Assembly (NCBI RefSeq): GCF_002744245.1
Contig: NZ_NKHG01000100.1
Location: 29,899-93,898, forward strand
Origin: Bacillus pumilus
GTDB lineage: Bacteria; Bacillota; Bacilli; Bacillales; Bacillaceae
Direction: 5' to 3'
DNA: 64,000 bases
Shown: in pieces, positions 52,732 to 60,079 of the stretch
Layout of the letters: every line of letters begins with the position of its first letter
Position numbering within the stretch: the stretch's first letter is position 1
The notes under the pieces: generated by a model
What the model saw: the letters and a program-made list of their open reading frames with translations, nothing else
Databases searched by the model: none
Told to the model about the DNA's origin: nothing
Made by a program: the position numbers and the translations under genes

Positions 52732-53224
52732 CTTGTACTTTTTTGGACATTTTTGTCCGAGCTCTTTCCATATGTTTTTGGACAGTTCCTTTCTTTACAT
52801 CTAGCATGATTGCAATCTCGCTAAACGATAGTCCCTGTGTTGTGTGCATAAAGAAGACGTCTTTCTCTCGATCTGTTAAAACGGACAAAGCTTCGTCAAT
52901 TCGTCTTTTGTCCCACTCACTCACCTCTCTTTCTTTCTCTTGGATGAGGGTATATTCATGTGATAGAGCCTCTAATACTTCTGGATTTGCAAGGATGGTG
53001 CGCTGATACACTGAACGTCTGTCTAATCCCCTGCGCGCGCCTGGCTCTCTGCCAATTTGAAGCCAATCCACAACGTATTCTAGATCACTTACCATACTGG
53101 CGATTATTTTTTTATCATGCTTATCTTGATCTGACAGCTGCTTCTCTTCTGTTTCTCTATATGGTTCATATCGTTTTCTAGCGTCCTTTAATGCTCGTTT
53201 GTATTCGATTAGTAAGTCTTGCAT
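52706..53224 (-). CDS. xpf: Sigma-like positive control factor Xpf
   Basis: 172 aa. The N-terminal half is helical and basic (LLIEYKRALKDARKRYEP, LEYVVDWLQIGREPGARRG). The C-terminus is a sigma-70 region 4 HTH (LTDREKDVFFMHTTQGLSFSEI, KKGTVQKHMERARTKM). Xpf switches on the PBSX late operon after repression by Xre is relieved. It is transcribed toward xtmA with a terminator between. Confidence 0.93.
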   Translation of the reverse strand: MQDLLIEYKRALKDARKRYEPYRETEEKQLSDQDKHDKKIIASMVSDLEYVVDWLQIGREPGARRGLDRRSVYQRTILANPEVLEALSHEYTLIQEKEREVSEWDKRRIDEALSVLTDREKDVFFMHTTQGLSFSEIAIMLDVKKGTVQKHMERARTKMSKKVQERLFKAAE

Positions 53225-53257
53225 GTGTGTGCTCTCCCCTTTTTAGAAAATAAAAAA

Positions 53258-53300
53258 CGGACACCAATCAGCCCCTTTGTAGGGTCTTGATCAGTGTCCG
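53258..53300 (-). terminator. Long conserved hairpin between xtrA and xpf
   Basis: CGGACAC/GTGTCCG outer stem, TGATCA/AATCA and AGGG/CCCT inner pairings; the minus strand then runs into TTTTTTA. The stem and the preceding CCTGCGGAC recur at 8243-8289 in prophage 1. Confidence 0.75.
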
Positions 53301-53346
53301 CAGGCTTTCCGTCTTGGACTTTTTGTGTTGTGATTCATTCAACAGG

Positions 53347-53553
53347 CTAACTTATTTTAAAACCAATCTCGTGATCTACTCTTGCAAAATGCCCCTTTGC
53401 CGTTTGAATAATGGTTTTTCCGTGCTCAGGTACATCCATCATATAGGCCGTTCCTACATTCCCATCTAACACAATGACTTGAATCTTCCCTTTTTCCATT
53501 TCACCGACAAATGTCTGATTTTCTTGAATCGATAGTTGTTTTGGTTCATTCAT
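53347..53553 (-). CDS. xtrA: XtrA
   Basis: 68 aa. The core GKIQVIVLDGNVGTAYMMDVPEHG followed by KTIIQTAKGHFARV is the XtrA pattern. AAAGGAG precedes the ATG. It overlaps the RusA-like gene by 8 bp. Function unknown; it is conserved upstream of xpf in PBSX and has a counterpart in prophage 1. Confidence 0.88.
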   Translation of the reverse strand: MNEPKQLSIQENQTFVGEMEKGKIQVIVLDGNVGTAYMMDVPEHGKTIIQTAKGHFARVDHEIGFKIS

Positions 53554-53938
53554 ATACTTGTCTCCTTTTTTGGTGATGATCTACTGTATTTAAAATGATT
53601 TCAACTCTTGGGTGCATACTATAAAACTGAGAAACTCTTAAATCCACAATCTGTAGGGGTGCTTCATCGGCAATGGAGCGAAGTGCTTCTTGAATATGTT
53701 GTAGACTCGGCTGGAGGATGCTTATGTGCACCGGGCGTATCAAGCCTTTTTCAGCATATGTACACTTGTTCTGGCAGCTATCTATATTTAACGGCATGTT
53801 GTAAAATAAACGAATCTCTAGTGAGAGGGCGTCTTTTATCTTTTGCGGACATTGCGCTTTTGCAGCGTCTCGGATTCTTTTCATGAATGTCTCTTTTTTT
53901 AGAAAATACTCTGTTTCAATGATAAAATGGATGACCAT
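53546..53938 (-). CDS. RusA-like protein lacking the catalytic acidic motif
   Basis: 130 aa from ATG 53938, after GGAGAGGG. The C-terminus LQIVDLRVSQFYSMHPRVEI matches the end of the prophage 1 RusA (SQIVDLHVSKFYSSTPRIEV). The central DVDNYIKGIKDGLN is replaced by HISILQPSLQHIQEAL, so the catalytic Asp residues are missing. It is likely a relic or a non-catalytic binder. It sits where xkdD lies in PBSX. Confidence 0.7.
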   Translation of the reverse strand: MVIHFIIETEYFLKKETFMKRIRDAAKAQCPQKIKDALSLEIRLFYNMPLNIDSCQNKCTYAEKGLIRPVHISILQPSLQHIQEALRSIADEAPLQIVDLRVSQFYSMHPRVEIILNTVDHHQKRRQVYE

Positions 53939-54040
53939 GTTACCCTCTCCCGTCATCCTTAGCCCACTGGCGGAGGTCTTGTTCCTTTTTATTCGCTTTG
54001 ATCAAACATTTCATGAAGGTAATGACCTGCTTCAATCGGT

Positions 54041-54238
54041 TCATGTCGCTCTGATCTCCTTTCTTCTTTTTTCATCAGCGGCTTGCGCTGCCATGAGGGT
54101 CATGTATGTGTTCTTCTCTTTTGCTGTCGGGAAGTCAAATATCGGTTCCTTTTGATGAAAGGTGATCCAGCCTCCAGCTTGTACTAAGCAAAGCTGCGCT
54201 TCTTTTCGGCAATCAAACTTCAACTGATGTCTCATCAT
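54041..54238 (-). CDS. Small early PBSX protein, homologue of the prophage 1 gene at 23701
   Basis: 65 aa from ATG 54238, seven bases after GGAGGAGT; a longer frame to 54283 is unsupported. It has LCLVQAGGWITFHQKEPIFDFP and a helical end (TYMTLMAAQAADEKRRKEI). The prophage 1 partner has the same strand-turn-strand and helix. It overlaps the YqaI-like gene by 26 bp. Function unknown. Confidence 0.7.
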   Translation of the reverse strand: MMRHQLKFDCRKEAQLCLVQAGGWITFHQKEPIFDFPTAKEKNTYMTLMAAQAADEKRRKEIRAT

Positions 54239-54365
54239 CGTCAGACTCCTCCTGACTGCCCTCAGCCTCTGCTTGATAACCACATCGTTTTATCTCATAT
54301 GACCAGTAACTTTTTGGATATCCAAAATCATTCATTTGCGTCACCATCGGATGTTCAATATTCAT
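54213..54365 (-). CDS. Short YqaI-like protein
   Basis: 50 aa, ATG 54365 after GGGGAGAGG. It shares MNIEHPMVTQMN--GYPK with the prophage 1 gene at 23486-23704, then diverges into YWSYEIKRCGYQAEAEG and an acidic tail. It lacks the YqaI core (FGDEI, LKEQL), so it is a truncated relative. Confidence 0.65.
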   Translation of the reverse strand: MNIEHPMVTQMNDFGYPKSYWSYEIKRCGYQAEAEGSQEESDDDETSVEV

Positions 54366-54433
54366 TCTGTTCCTCTCCCCTTTTCGTTTTAAAATAGATC
54401 ATCTTCTGATTAGTTACCCTTTATGTGTAACTT

Positions 54434-54620
54434 TTAGTCAAAAAAAAGCTCCTGAACACCACTATTTAAAAGATCTGCAATATGTTTTGCCATTTCTAAG
54501 ATTGGCTTCATTCGGCCCATTCTATATTCGCATAGCCACTCGTGTATTTAGTTTCTTGGCTATATAAGTTTGTGTTTTTCCTTGTAAGATTCGTTCTTCT
54601 GGTAAATTTTCAATTATCAT
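54434..54620 (-). pseudogene. Cro-like Xre-family regulator, frameshifted
   Basis: ATG 54620 (after AGAGGTGG) reads LPEERILQGKTQTYIAKKLNT, the first half of an HTH. After a frame change near 54535-54545 a second frame gives EWLCEYRMGRMKPILEMAKH and ADLLNSGVQELFFD, the second half. The total of 187 bp is not a multiple of three. It is divergent from xre, the cro position; as sequenced it cannot make a whole protein. Confidence 0.72.
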
Positions 54621-54779
54621 CTTTCCACCTCTTACTCAATATGTGTAAGTTATATTCATTATGATAATATACACGAAATGAGTAAGTCAATCATATTTTT
54701 ATTCTTTTTGTGTATTTATTTATCTTTTCCGTGTAATTCATGATAAAATTTACACATAATATGAAAAAAGGTGTTTCCA
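54621..54779. promoter_or_regulatory. PBSX switch region with repeated operator motifs
   Basis: Repeats of one motif occur in both directions: CTTACTCAATATGTGTAAG at 54633, its inverse ATACACGAAATGAGTAAG at 54670, GTGTAATTCATGAT at 54731 and TTTACACATAATATG at 54748. They are the likely Xre operators for the divergent promoters. Confidence 0.55.
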
Positions 54780-55157
54780 ATGGATAATCTGACTGGAAAG
54801 ATTTTAACTGAATTAAGAGAGAAGCATGGATGGAGTAAGTCAACCGTTGCGAAAAAACTTGGGTTAAAGGCGATGTCTACCTATGCGAACTGGGAATATG
54901 GATTGAGAAAGCCCGATGGTGAAATGATTGTAAAAATCGCTGAGTTATACGGGGTCTCAACAGACTACCTCCTCACAGGTAAAGACAAAAGCGTCACCGA
55001 TGACGATCTTGCAGACGATCCTGATTTGCAAATTGCGTTTAAAGCTGCCTCCGACTTTTCCGAAGAAGCACGAAGACAAACCATCGACTTTATTAACTAC
55101 ATTAGAGAGAAAGAGAAACAAAAAGGCCGTCAGCCAAAACAGCCAGACAGCGACTAA
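54780..55157 (+). CDS. xre: PBSX repressor Xre
   Basis: 125 aa from ATG 54780, six bases after AAAGGTG; GTG 54771 overlaps it. HTH residues 1-66: LTELREKHGWSKSTVAKKLG, STYANWEYGLRKPDGEMIVK, GVSTDYLLTG. The C-terminal helical tail (EEARRQTIDFINYIREKEK) serves dimerisation. It keeps the killing particle silent until DNA damage. The usual neighbour xkdA is missing. Confidence 0.92.
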   Translation: MDNLTGKILTELREKHGWSKSTVAKKLGLKAMSTYANWEYGLRKPDGEMIVKIAELYGVSTDYLLTGKDKSVTDDDLADDPDLQIAFKAASDFSEEARRQTIDFINYIREKEKQKGRQPKQPDSD

Positions 55158-55213
55158 GGAAAACTGGCTACGTCCCTGATCTTTCATGATCTCTTTTCAT
55201 AAAGCATCGCATT

Positions 55214-55238
55214 GCTGGGTATATGCCCAGCTTTTTTT
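55214..55238 (+). terminator. Terminator after xre
   Basis: GCTGGG-TATATG-CCCAGC stem followed by seven T. Confidence 0.88.
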
Positions 55239-55273
55239 ATACCGCTTTTTCCCCCTAAAAAAGAGTGTTACCG

Positions 55274-55611
55274 ATGAAAATATTAAGAAAGCCTGTACAT
55301 TGTCTTTAGCTGCTTTAGGTGCTCTTACATTCTTCCAATCGGAAGGCGCTCAAACAGCTGCACAGCCTAAAGAATCAGTTATAGTAATGCTCCTATTATG
55401 AATAAAGTGATGACTGTGAACCGTACGCTTCCTGTAGGTTCTTCAATCACTGCCTCTCTTCCGCAAGTCAAATTTCTGTGTCAGGGGCAATGTATGCCAT
55501 TTAATTAGGTCAAACTTCACTTGGATTCGTGCCTTACAACAAAGTTCTGTGACTGTTTCTTACTATAATTCGCAGGGTGAGCTTGCTATAAATGATATTA
55601 CTGTTCGTTAA
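55274..55611 (+). pseudogene. Degraded small secreted protein gene
   Basis: At least three frames combine. IKKACTLSLAALGALTFFQS resembles a signal peptide, followed by AQTAAQPKES. A second frame gives NAPIMNKVMTVNRTLPVGSS and ITASLPQVKFL. A third gives SSVTVSYYNSQGELAINDIT. No single frame covers it. Relics of a secreted beta-rich protein are likely; no name is given. Confidence 0.6.
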
Positions 55612-55626
55612 TATCAATCTTTTTTG

Positions 55627-55674
55627 CACCTCAAAAGGCGATGACTTCATGTTCATCGCCTTTTGGTGTTTTTG
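55627..55674 (+). terminator. Terminator upstream of bioB
   Basis: CAAAAGGCGATGA/TCATCGCCTTTTG 13-bp stem followed by GTGTTTTTGC. Confidence 0.8.
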
Positions 55675-55706
55675 CTTTAATTTCATTTACGTCACTCATC
55701 CAGTAC

Positions 55707-55735
55707 TTGCCATCGCCTATTCAATATGTTAACTT
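55707..55735 (+). promoter_or_regulatory. bioB promoter
   Basis: TTGCCA (55707-55712), 17 bp, TAACTT (55730-55735). The -10 lies inside the BirA operator. Confidence 0.5.
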
Positions 55736-55760
55736 TTAATAAAAATAGGTTAACATATTG
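55722..55760. promoter_or_regulatory. BirA operator
   Basis: Perfect 12-bp arms CAATATGTTAAC and GTTAACATATTG separated by 15 bp. This is the Firmicute BirA box (TGTTAAC-N14-16-GTTAACA) and implies repression of bioB by biotinyl-AMP-loaded BirA. Confidence 0.88.
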
Positions 55761-55773
55761 AGAGGGGCTTATT

Positions 55774-56769
55774 ATGGGAAAACAAACGTCTTTGTCTTGG
55801 GAAGCGATAGCGGAGCAGGCGATGAAAAATGAACCGATTACCATGCAGGAGGGTTTAGACATTCTTGAAGCAGACGACGGGGAATTGTTACCAATCATGC
55901 ACGCAGCCTATCAAGTAAGATTTCATTTTTTTCAAAAAAAAGTGAAGTTAAATATGATCTTTAATGCCAAAAGCGGGTATTGTCCTGAAAACTGCGGCTA
56001 TTGTTCACAGTCGGTGATTTCCAAAGCGCCGGTTGAGAGATATACAATGCTTGATCAAAAAACCATTCTGGCTGGTGCGCGTGAAGCATTAAAAAGAAAA
56101 GCGGGGACCTATTGTATTGTGGCAAGCGGGAGAGCACCCTCGCACCGGGAATTAGATGAAGTGACCGCGGCAGTAAAGGAGATCACTGAGACCATGCCTT
56201 TGAAGGTGTGTGCTTGCCTTGGGTTATTAAATGAAGAAAAGGCGATGCGGCTGAAGGAAGCTGGTGTTCATCGCTATAATCACAATATCAATACACATCA
56301 TGACCATCATGCTCAAATTACGACCAGCCATACATATGACGATCGTGTTTCAACCATTCAGCAAGTCAAGCAGTCAGGTATGTCACCGTGCTCAGGTGTC
56401 ATTATTGGAATGGGAGAGACCCATCAGCAAAATGTTGAAATGGCGTTTGCGCTCAGAGCACTTGATGCGGATTCGATCCCAGTCAACTTTCTTCATGCAA
56501 TCGAAGGGACACCACTTGAACATCAAGGACGAACACACCCGATAAAAGCGTTGAAGGTTTTGGCACTGATGCGATTCATCAATCCAACAAAAGAAATTCG
56601 AGTATCTGGGGGAAGAGAGTTTAATTTACGAACGCTGCAGCCACTAGCGCTTTATGCGGCGAACTCTATTTTTGTAGGCGATTATTTAACAACAAAAGGT
56701 CAACAAGTCCAAACCGATCATCACATCATTGAGGATTTAGGTTTCGAGATAGAAGAATGTGCGCTATAA
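55774..56769 (+). CDS. bioB: Biotin synthase BioB
   Basis: 331 aa. The radical SAM motif is YCPENCGYCSQS (CxxxCxxC near residue 71-78). Further markers are CACLGLLNEEKAMRL, YNHNINTH and IPVNFLHAIEGTPLE. BioB inserts sulfur into dethiobiotin using two iron-sulfur clusters. It is a single gene here with its own BirA box, not part of a bioWAFDB operon inside this window. It is followed by a shared terminator. Confidence 0.96.
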   Translation: MGKQTSLSWEAIAEQAMKNEPITMQEGLDILEADDGELLPIMHAAYQVRFHFFQKKVKLNMIFNAKSGYCPENCGYCSQSVISKAPVERYTMLDQKTILAGAREALKRKAGTYCIVASGRAPSHRELDEVTAAVKEITETMPLKVCACLGLLNEEKAMRLKEAGVHRYNHNINTHHDHHAQITTSHTYDDRVSTIQQVKQSGMSPCSGVIIGMGETHQQNVEMAFALRALDADSIPVNFLHAIEGTPLEHQGRTHPIKALKVLALMRFINPTKEIRVSGGREFNLRTLQPLALYAANSIFVGDYLTTKGQQVQTDHHIIEDLGFEIEECAL

Positions 56770-56799
56770 AAAAGTCTGCCGTGGCTCGGCAGACTTTTG
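56766..56799. terminator. Bidirectional terminator
   Basis: AAAGTCTGCCG-TGGCT-CGGCAGACTTT stem with A-run before and T-run after, serving bioB and the convergent gene at 56808. Confidence 0.87.
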
Positions 56800-56807
56800 A
56801 CATGAGA

Positions 56808-57281
56808 TTAGAATCTTTTATGGAAATTGACAGTACCGCTGCCTTCTTCACGATCAAAGCTGCCAACAAATGTCCAGTTAATATAGCCGCCGTCACCATT
56901 GTTAACAAACGTACCATCTTCAAATACCCAAATACCAAACGTAATCCCGTCATATTCGACACTATCATAATAGACGACATTGTTCAGTCCACTAAAGTCA
57001 TGGTCTTGACTTAAGTTTTGGACAACCACATTATAATTTTGACCAGCTTCATAGAATGCACTATACGCTGCATTTTTCACAAATCCATCTCGATTTTGAG
57101 ACGTTTTCACTGCTTCTTCAATTTTATCCGCAATCTCTACTGGATCAATGGAGACACTTCCATCGATACCTGTTGTTGTAGCAGCCTCGGCTTTTTGACC
57201 AAAAGTCGTAAGAGATAGAGGGACAGCAACCATTGAAGTAGCAATCACAGAACTGACGAAATATTTACTTGTTTTCCTCAT
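56808..57281 (-). CDS. Small secreted protein
   Basis: 157 aa. A classic signal peptide (KYFVSSVIATSMVAVPLSLT) is probably cut after QKAEA near residue 33. The mature part is beta-rich and acidic: YDSVEYDGITFGIWVFEDGT, then GGYINWTFVGSFDREE. No family name is certain. Its make-up suggests an extracellular stress- or biofilm-type protein. It reads against bioB. Confidence 0.7.
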   Translation of the reverse strand: MRKTSKYFVSSVIATSMVAVPLSLTTFGQKAEAATTTGIDGSVSIDPVEIADKIEEAVKTSQNRDGFVKNAAYSAFYEAGQNYNVVVQNLSQDHDFSGLNNVVYYDSVEYDGITFGIWVFEDGTFVNNGDGGYINWTFVGSFDREEGSGTVNFHKRF

Positions 57282-57418
57282 TATTTCTAACTCCTCCTTT
57301 AATTGGTATGTTTATGCACTACCCTTTCGTTTGTCTCTTAAACGCTATTTTATGAAAAAACTTCATTTTCTACCAATTAAGAGGGTGATTTTACTGTTTA
57401 AAAGGGGCGAAACAACAA

Positions 57419-57450
57419 AAAAACTACCCTTTTAAAAGAGTAGTTTTTTT
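57419..57450. terminator. Terminator of uppP
   Basis: AAACTACTCTTTT/AAAAGGGTAGTTT stem; T-run in both directions. Confidence 0.82.
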
Positions 57451-57452
57451 CA

Positions 57453-58286
57453 TTACATAAACAGGAAAAATAAAATCAGACCTAGGATGATTCGGTATAT
57501 CGCAAAAGGCACAAGTTTGATTTTATTGATCAGTTTTAGGAAGAATCGAACAACAAAGAGAGCCACAATAAACGCACTCACAAAGCCGACAATAAAGAAT
57601 GGAAGCATATCTGTTGTTAAATATTCGGCATTTTTCACAAGTGTTAAGAAGCTTGCCCCCGCCATAATCGGCATGGCCATGATAAACGTAAAGTCAGCCG
57701 CAGCTCGGTGATTCAGACCTAGAATAACACCACCTGCAATAGTAGAACCTGAGCGGGAGAAGCCAGGCCATAACGCTAAACATTGAAACAGTCCGATATA
57801 AAGTGCCTGTCTGTACGTCATGTTGTCCACAGAGCTTGTTTCTGATTTACGTTTATTGATCCAGTCAGCGACAAGCATCAGCACCGCCCCTAAAATCAAA
57901 CCGACTGCAACCGTTCTGACATCAAACAAATATTTATCAATATAATCTTCAAATAAGAATCCTAAAATGACGGCTGGTACGAGTCCAACTGCAATTTGAG
58001 CAATAGTCAGCTTATGTCCGCTGCGCTTTTGTTCTTCTGTGATATTTTTCTTTAAGCCTAACAAGTTCAAAATACGATCTTTAAACACAATCATGACCGC
58101 TAGAATAGATCCTAATTGGATCACGACTTTAAATGTATTTGCCGCTTCTGGTGTAATAATTTCCTTCGATTTCAACCAAAGATCATCAACAATGATCATG
58201 TGTCCTGTAGACGAGACAGGTGCATACTCTGTTAAACCTTCGACAATTCCTAAAATCAGTGCCACGAATAAATCCCATAGATTCAT
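57453..58286 (-). CDS. uppP: Undecaprenyl-diphosphatase UppP/BacA
   Basis: 277 aa from ATG 58286 after AAAGGAAAG; the frame to 58331 is an unlikely extension. Signature motifs are GIVEGLTEYAPVSSTGHMI near the start and CLALWPGFSRSGSTI near residue 170. About eight membrane helices. It recycles undecaprenyl pyrophosphate for wall synthesis and gives bacitracin tolerance. Confidence 0.95.
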   Translation of the reverse strand: MNLWDLFVALILGIVEGLTEYAPVSSTGHMIIVDDLWLKSKEIITPEAANTFKVVIQLGSILAVMIVFKDRILNLLGLKKNITEEQKRSGHKLTIAQIAVGLVPAVILGFLFEDYIDKYLFDVRTVAVGLILGAVLMLVADWINKRKSETSSVDNMTYRQALYIGLFQCLALWPGFSRSGSTIAGGVILGLNHRAAADFTFIMAMPIMAGASFLTLVKNAEYLTTDMLPFFIVGFVSAFIVALFVVRFFLKLINKIKLVPFAIYRIILGLILFFLFM

Positions 58287-58342
58287 GATTTTCTTTCCTT
58301 TCAATTCTGATCTTTTGAACAGGCCAAACATCTATGTCCACA

Positions 58343-58380
58343 TAAAGACAAGCTTCCTTTTTCGAAAGCTCGTCTTTATG
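58343..58380 (-). terminator. Hairpin between yueF-like gene and uppP
   Basis: AAAGACGAGCTT/AAGCTTGTCTTT stem with a ten-base loop; TTTATG follows on the minus strand. Confidence 0.65.
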
Positions 58381-58413
58381 ATACTATATTTTTTTCAAAA
58401 AAAGATTATGACA

Positions 58414-59556
58414 TCAAACCTTTTCTTCTTTATACAAATTGGATCTCATTTTGAACCAATCAAACAAGTGGGTCGTGATGACTTTCAAAACAGCATACGT
58501 CGGGATAGCGACAATGATCCCAACCACGCTGAACAATTTACCCGCTGTTAAAAGAACAAAGATGATGGTAATCGGGTGGATATGAAGATTTTTCCCCATG
58601 ACCTGCGGTGAAATAAATTTCCCCTCAATCAGCTGAACAACTGTCCAAACAATAATCAGTTTCAACAGCATCACTGGTGACGTGACAAGCGCAATCACAA
58701 TTGCTGGTGTAATGGCAATTGTTGGACCAAGGTAAGGCACCACACTTGTACATGCCGCAATGATGGCTAGCAGCAAGGCATAGTCTAACCCGATAATCAT
58801 ATATCCAATTAAAAGAAGAATACCGATACAGAAGCTGACAATGATCTGTCCACGGATATATGAGCTCAGGCGATGGTTCATTTCGTGAAGCACGATATGA
58901 GTATGATCTCTTAAATTATTAGGAATAAATTTCAAGAAATAATCTGGTAATTTTTTGCCGTCTTTTAATAGATAAAACAGAATAAAAGGGACTGTGATGA
59001 TCGAGATGATGACTTCCGTTAGTGCACCTAGGAAAGTCCCTACACCGGTAAAGGTGCTTTCCAAAATCTTCGTCGCTTGACTTGACGCTTTACTGACCAA
59101 TTCAGATACGTTTAAGTTCATCGTATTCTGCACTTGGTTAATAAAGTTGCTCCCTGTTAATTGTCTAATCTGATCTTCTACCGTATCGACGTACTTCGGA
59201 AGGTTATGAAACAGACTCATGGTTTGTGCCTGTAAAAAAGGAATAATGGACACAATGGTCACTGTAATAATCCCAATAATGACAATATATAAAAGCAAAA
59301 TCGAATAGATCCGCTTGACTCTAAATCTCTCTAACAAGTTGACAATCGGGTTTAATAAATAATACACAACCCCCGTTAAAATAATCGGTAAGGCAATGGT
59401 TTTGATGAGCACAATGAGCGGTGTGAAGATAAAAGATGCTTTCGTGAAAACAAGGATGTTCAACCCTATTAATAGCAGGATAAGTAAAAAGAGAACAAAC
59501 TTGTTATCAAGAAAAAATTTTCTAAATCGACTGCTCCACATTTGCATAGAATTCAT
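58414..59556 (-). CDS. yueF: AI-2E family transporter, YueF-like
   Basis: 380 aa, about eight membrane helices. Family signs are [17 protein letters not shown], a soluble region (~110-190), then [30 protein letters not shown] and the C-terminal [19 protein letters not shown]. Some members export autoinducer-2 or exchange Na+/H+; the substrate here is open. Confidence 0.88.
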   Translation of the reverse strand: MNSMQMWSSRFRKFFLDNKFVLFLLILLLIGLNILVFTKASFIFTPLIVLIKTIALPIILTGVVYYLLNPIVNLLERFRVKRIYSILLLYIVIIGIITVTIVSIIPFLQAQTMSLFHNLPKYVDTVEDQIRQLTGSNFINQVQNTMNLNVSELVSKASSQATKILESTFTGVGTFLGALTEVIISIITVPFILFYLLKDGKKLPDYFLKFIPNNLRDHTHIVLHEMNHRLSSYIRGQIIVSFCIGILLLIGYMIIGLDYALLLAIIAACTSVVPYLGPTIAITPAIVIALVTSPVMLLKLIIVWTVVQLIEGKFISPQVMGKNLHIHPITIIFVLLTAGKLFSVVGIIVAIPTYAVLKVITTHLFDWFKMRSNLYKEEKV

Positions 59557-59621
59557 ATCGTTCCTCCAAACACGGGCTATTTTATTAGTAAATTGTACAC
59601 TACTTGATCATGATATGGTGA

Positions 59622-59879
59622 TCATTGTGTTTTAGCTCTTTTTCCAATTTTGCGATAGACAGCGATCCCTTTTGCTGCCGTTATCCTTACGTTTGGCAAA
59701 AGCAGTAGAACTGCCAGCAGCCATTCCAAGCATGCAGTGGCATAGACCATTACATATGGAAATGACCATCCATTCATCATGCGAGCAAAGCCGCTCGGCT
59801 CTATCACATGAAAAACACCAGCTGCTATGAATAAAAGCGCAAAGACGTATGTACTTCCTATATGTAGAATGCGCTTCAT
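59622..59879 (-). CDS. DoxX-like small membrane protein
   Basis: 85 aa. Two or three helices: STYVFALLFIAAGVFHVIEP, VMVYATACLEWLLAVLLLLP. The EPSGFARMM and the glycine-rich spacing resemble the first half of DoxX/MauE-like proteins (about 120-130 aa); the last ~20 residues are basic and unlike the family. The gene is therefore short and may be truncated. Confidence 0.6.
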   Translation of the reverse strand: MKRILHIGSTYVFALLFIAAGVFHVIEPSGFARMMNGWSFPYVMVYATACLEWLLAVLLLLPNVRITAAKGIAVYRKIGKRAKTQ

Positions 59880-60079
59880 GTTCGTTTCCTCCTCTCCCTT
59901 CTTCTGAGTATTACCCGAATCAAGGAAGAAACTACCCGCTTTTCGTACATTTATGCCCTTTAAGTAAGACGCAACAGCCTAGATAAAGGTTTCATCCGCT
60001 TTTCAATAAAAACAATATTCCTTCATCCAAACGCTTTCAAAACATGTATAATCAGAGAAAAGCAGAAGGAGGAAATGAC

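Larger units (their letters stand above)
28890..55160. mobile_element. PBSX-like defective prophage (prophage 2)
   Basis: Gene order matches B. subtilis PBSX: xre, (small genes), xtrA, xpf, xtmA, xtmB, xkdE-K, M-U, fibres, xkdX, holins, xlyA. No integrase and no replication genes (xkdB/xkdC) are found, so it cannot excise or replicate as a phage. Such elements make headful particles with random host DNA that kill related strains. xtmA, one tail fibre and a cro-like gene are frameshifted. Confidence 0.93.
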
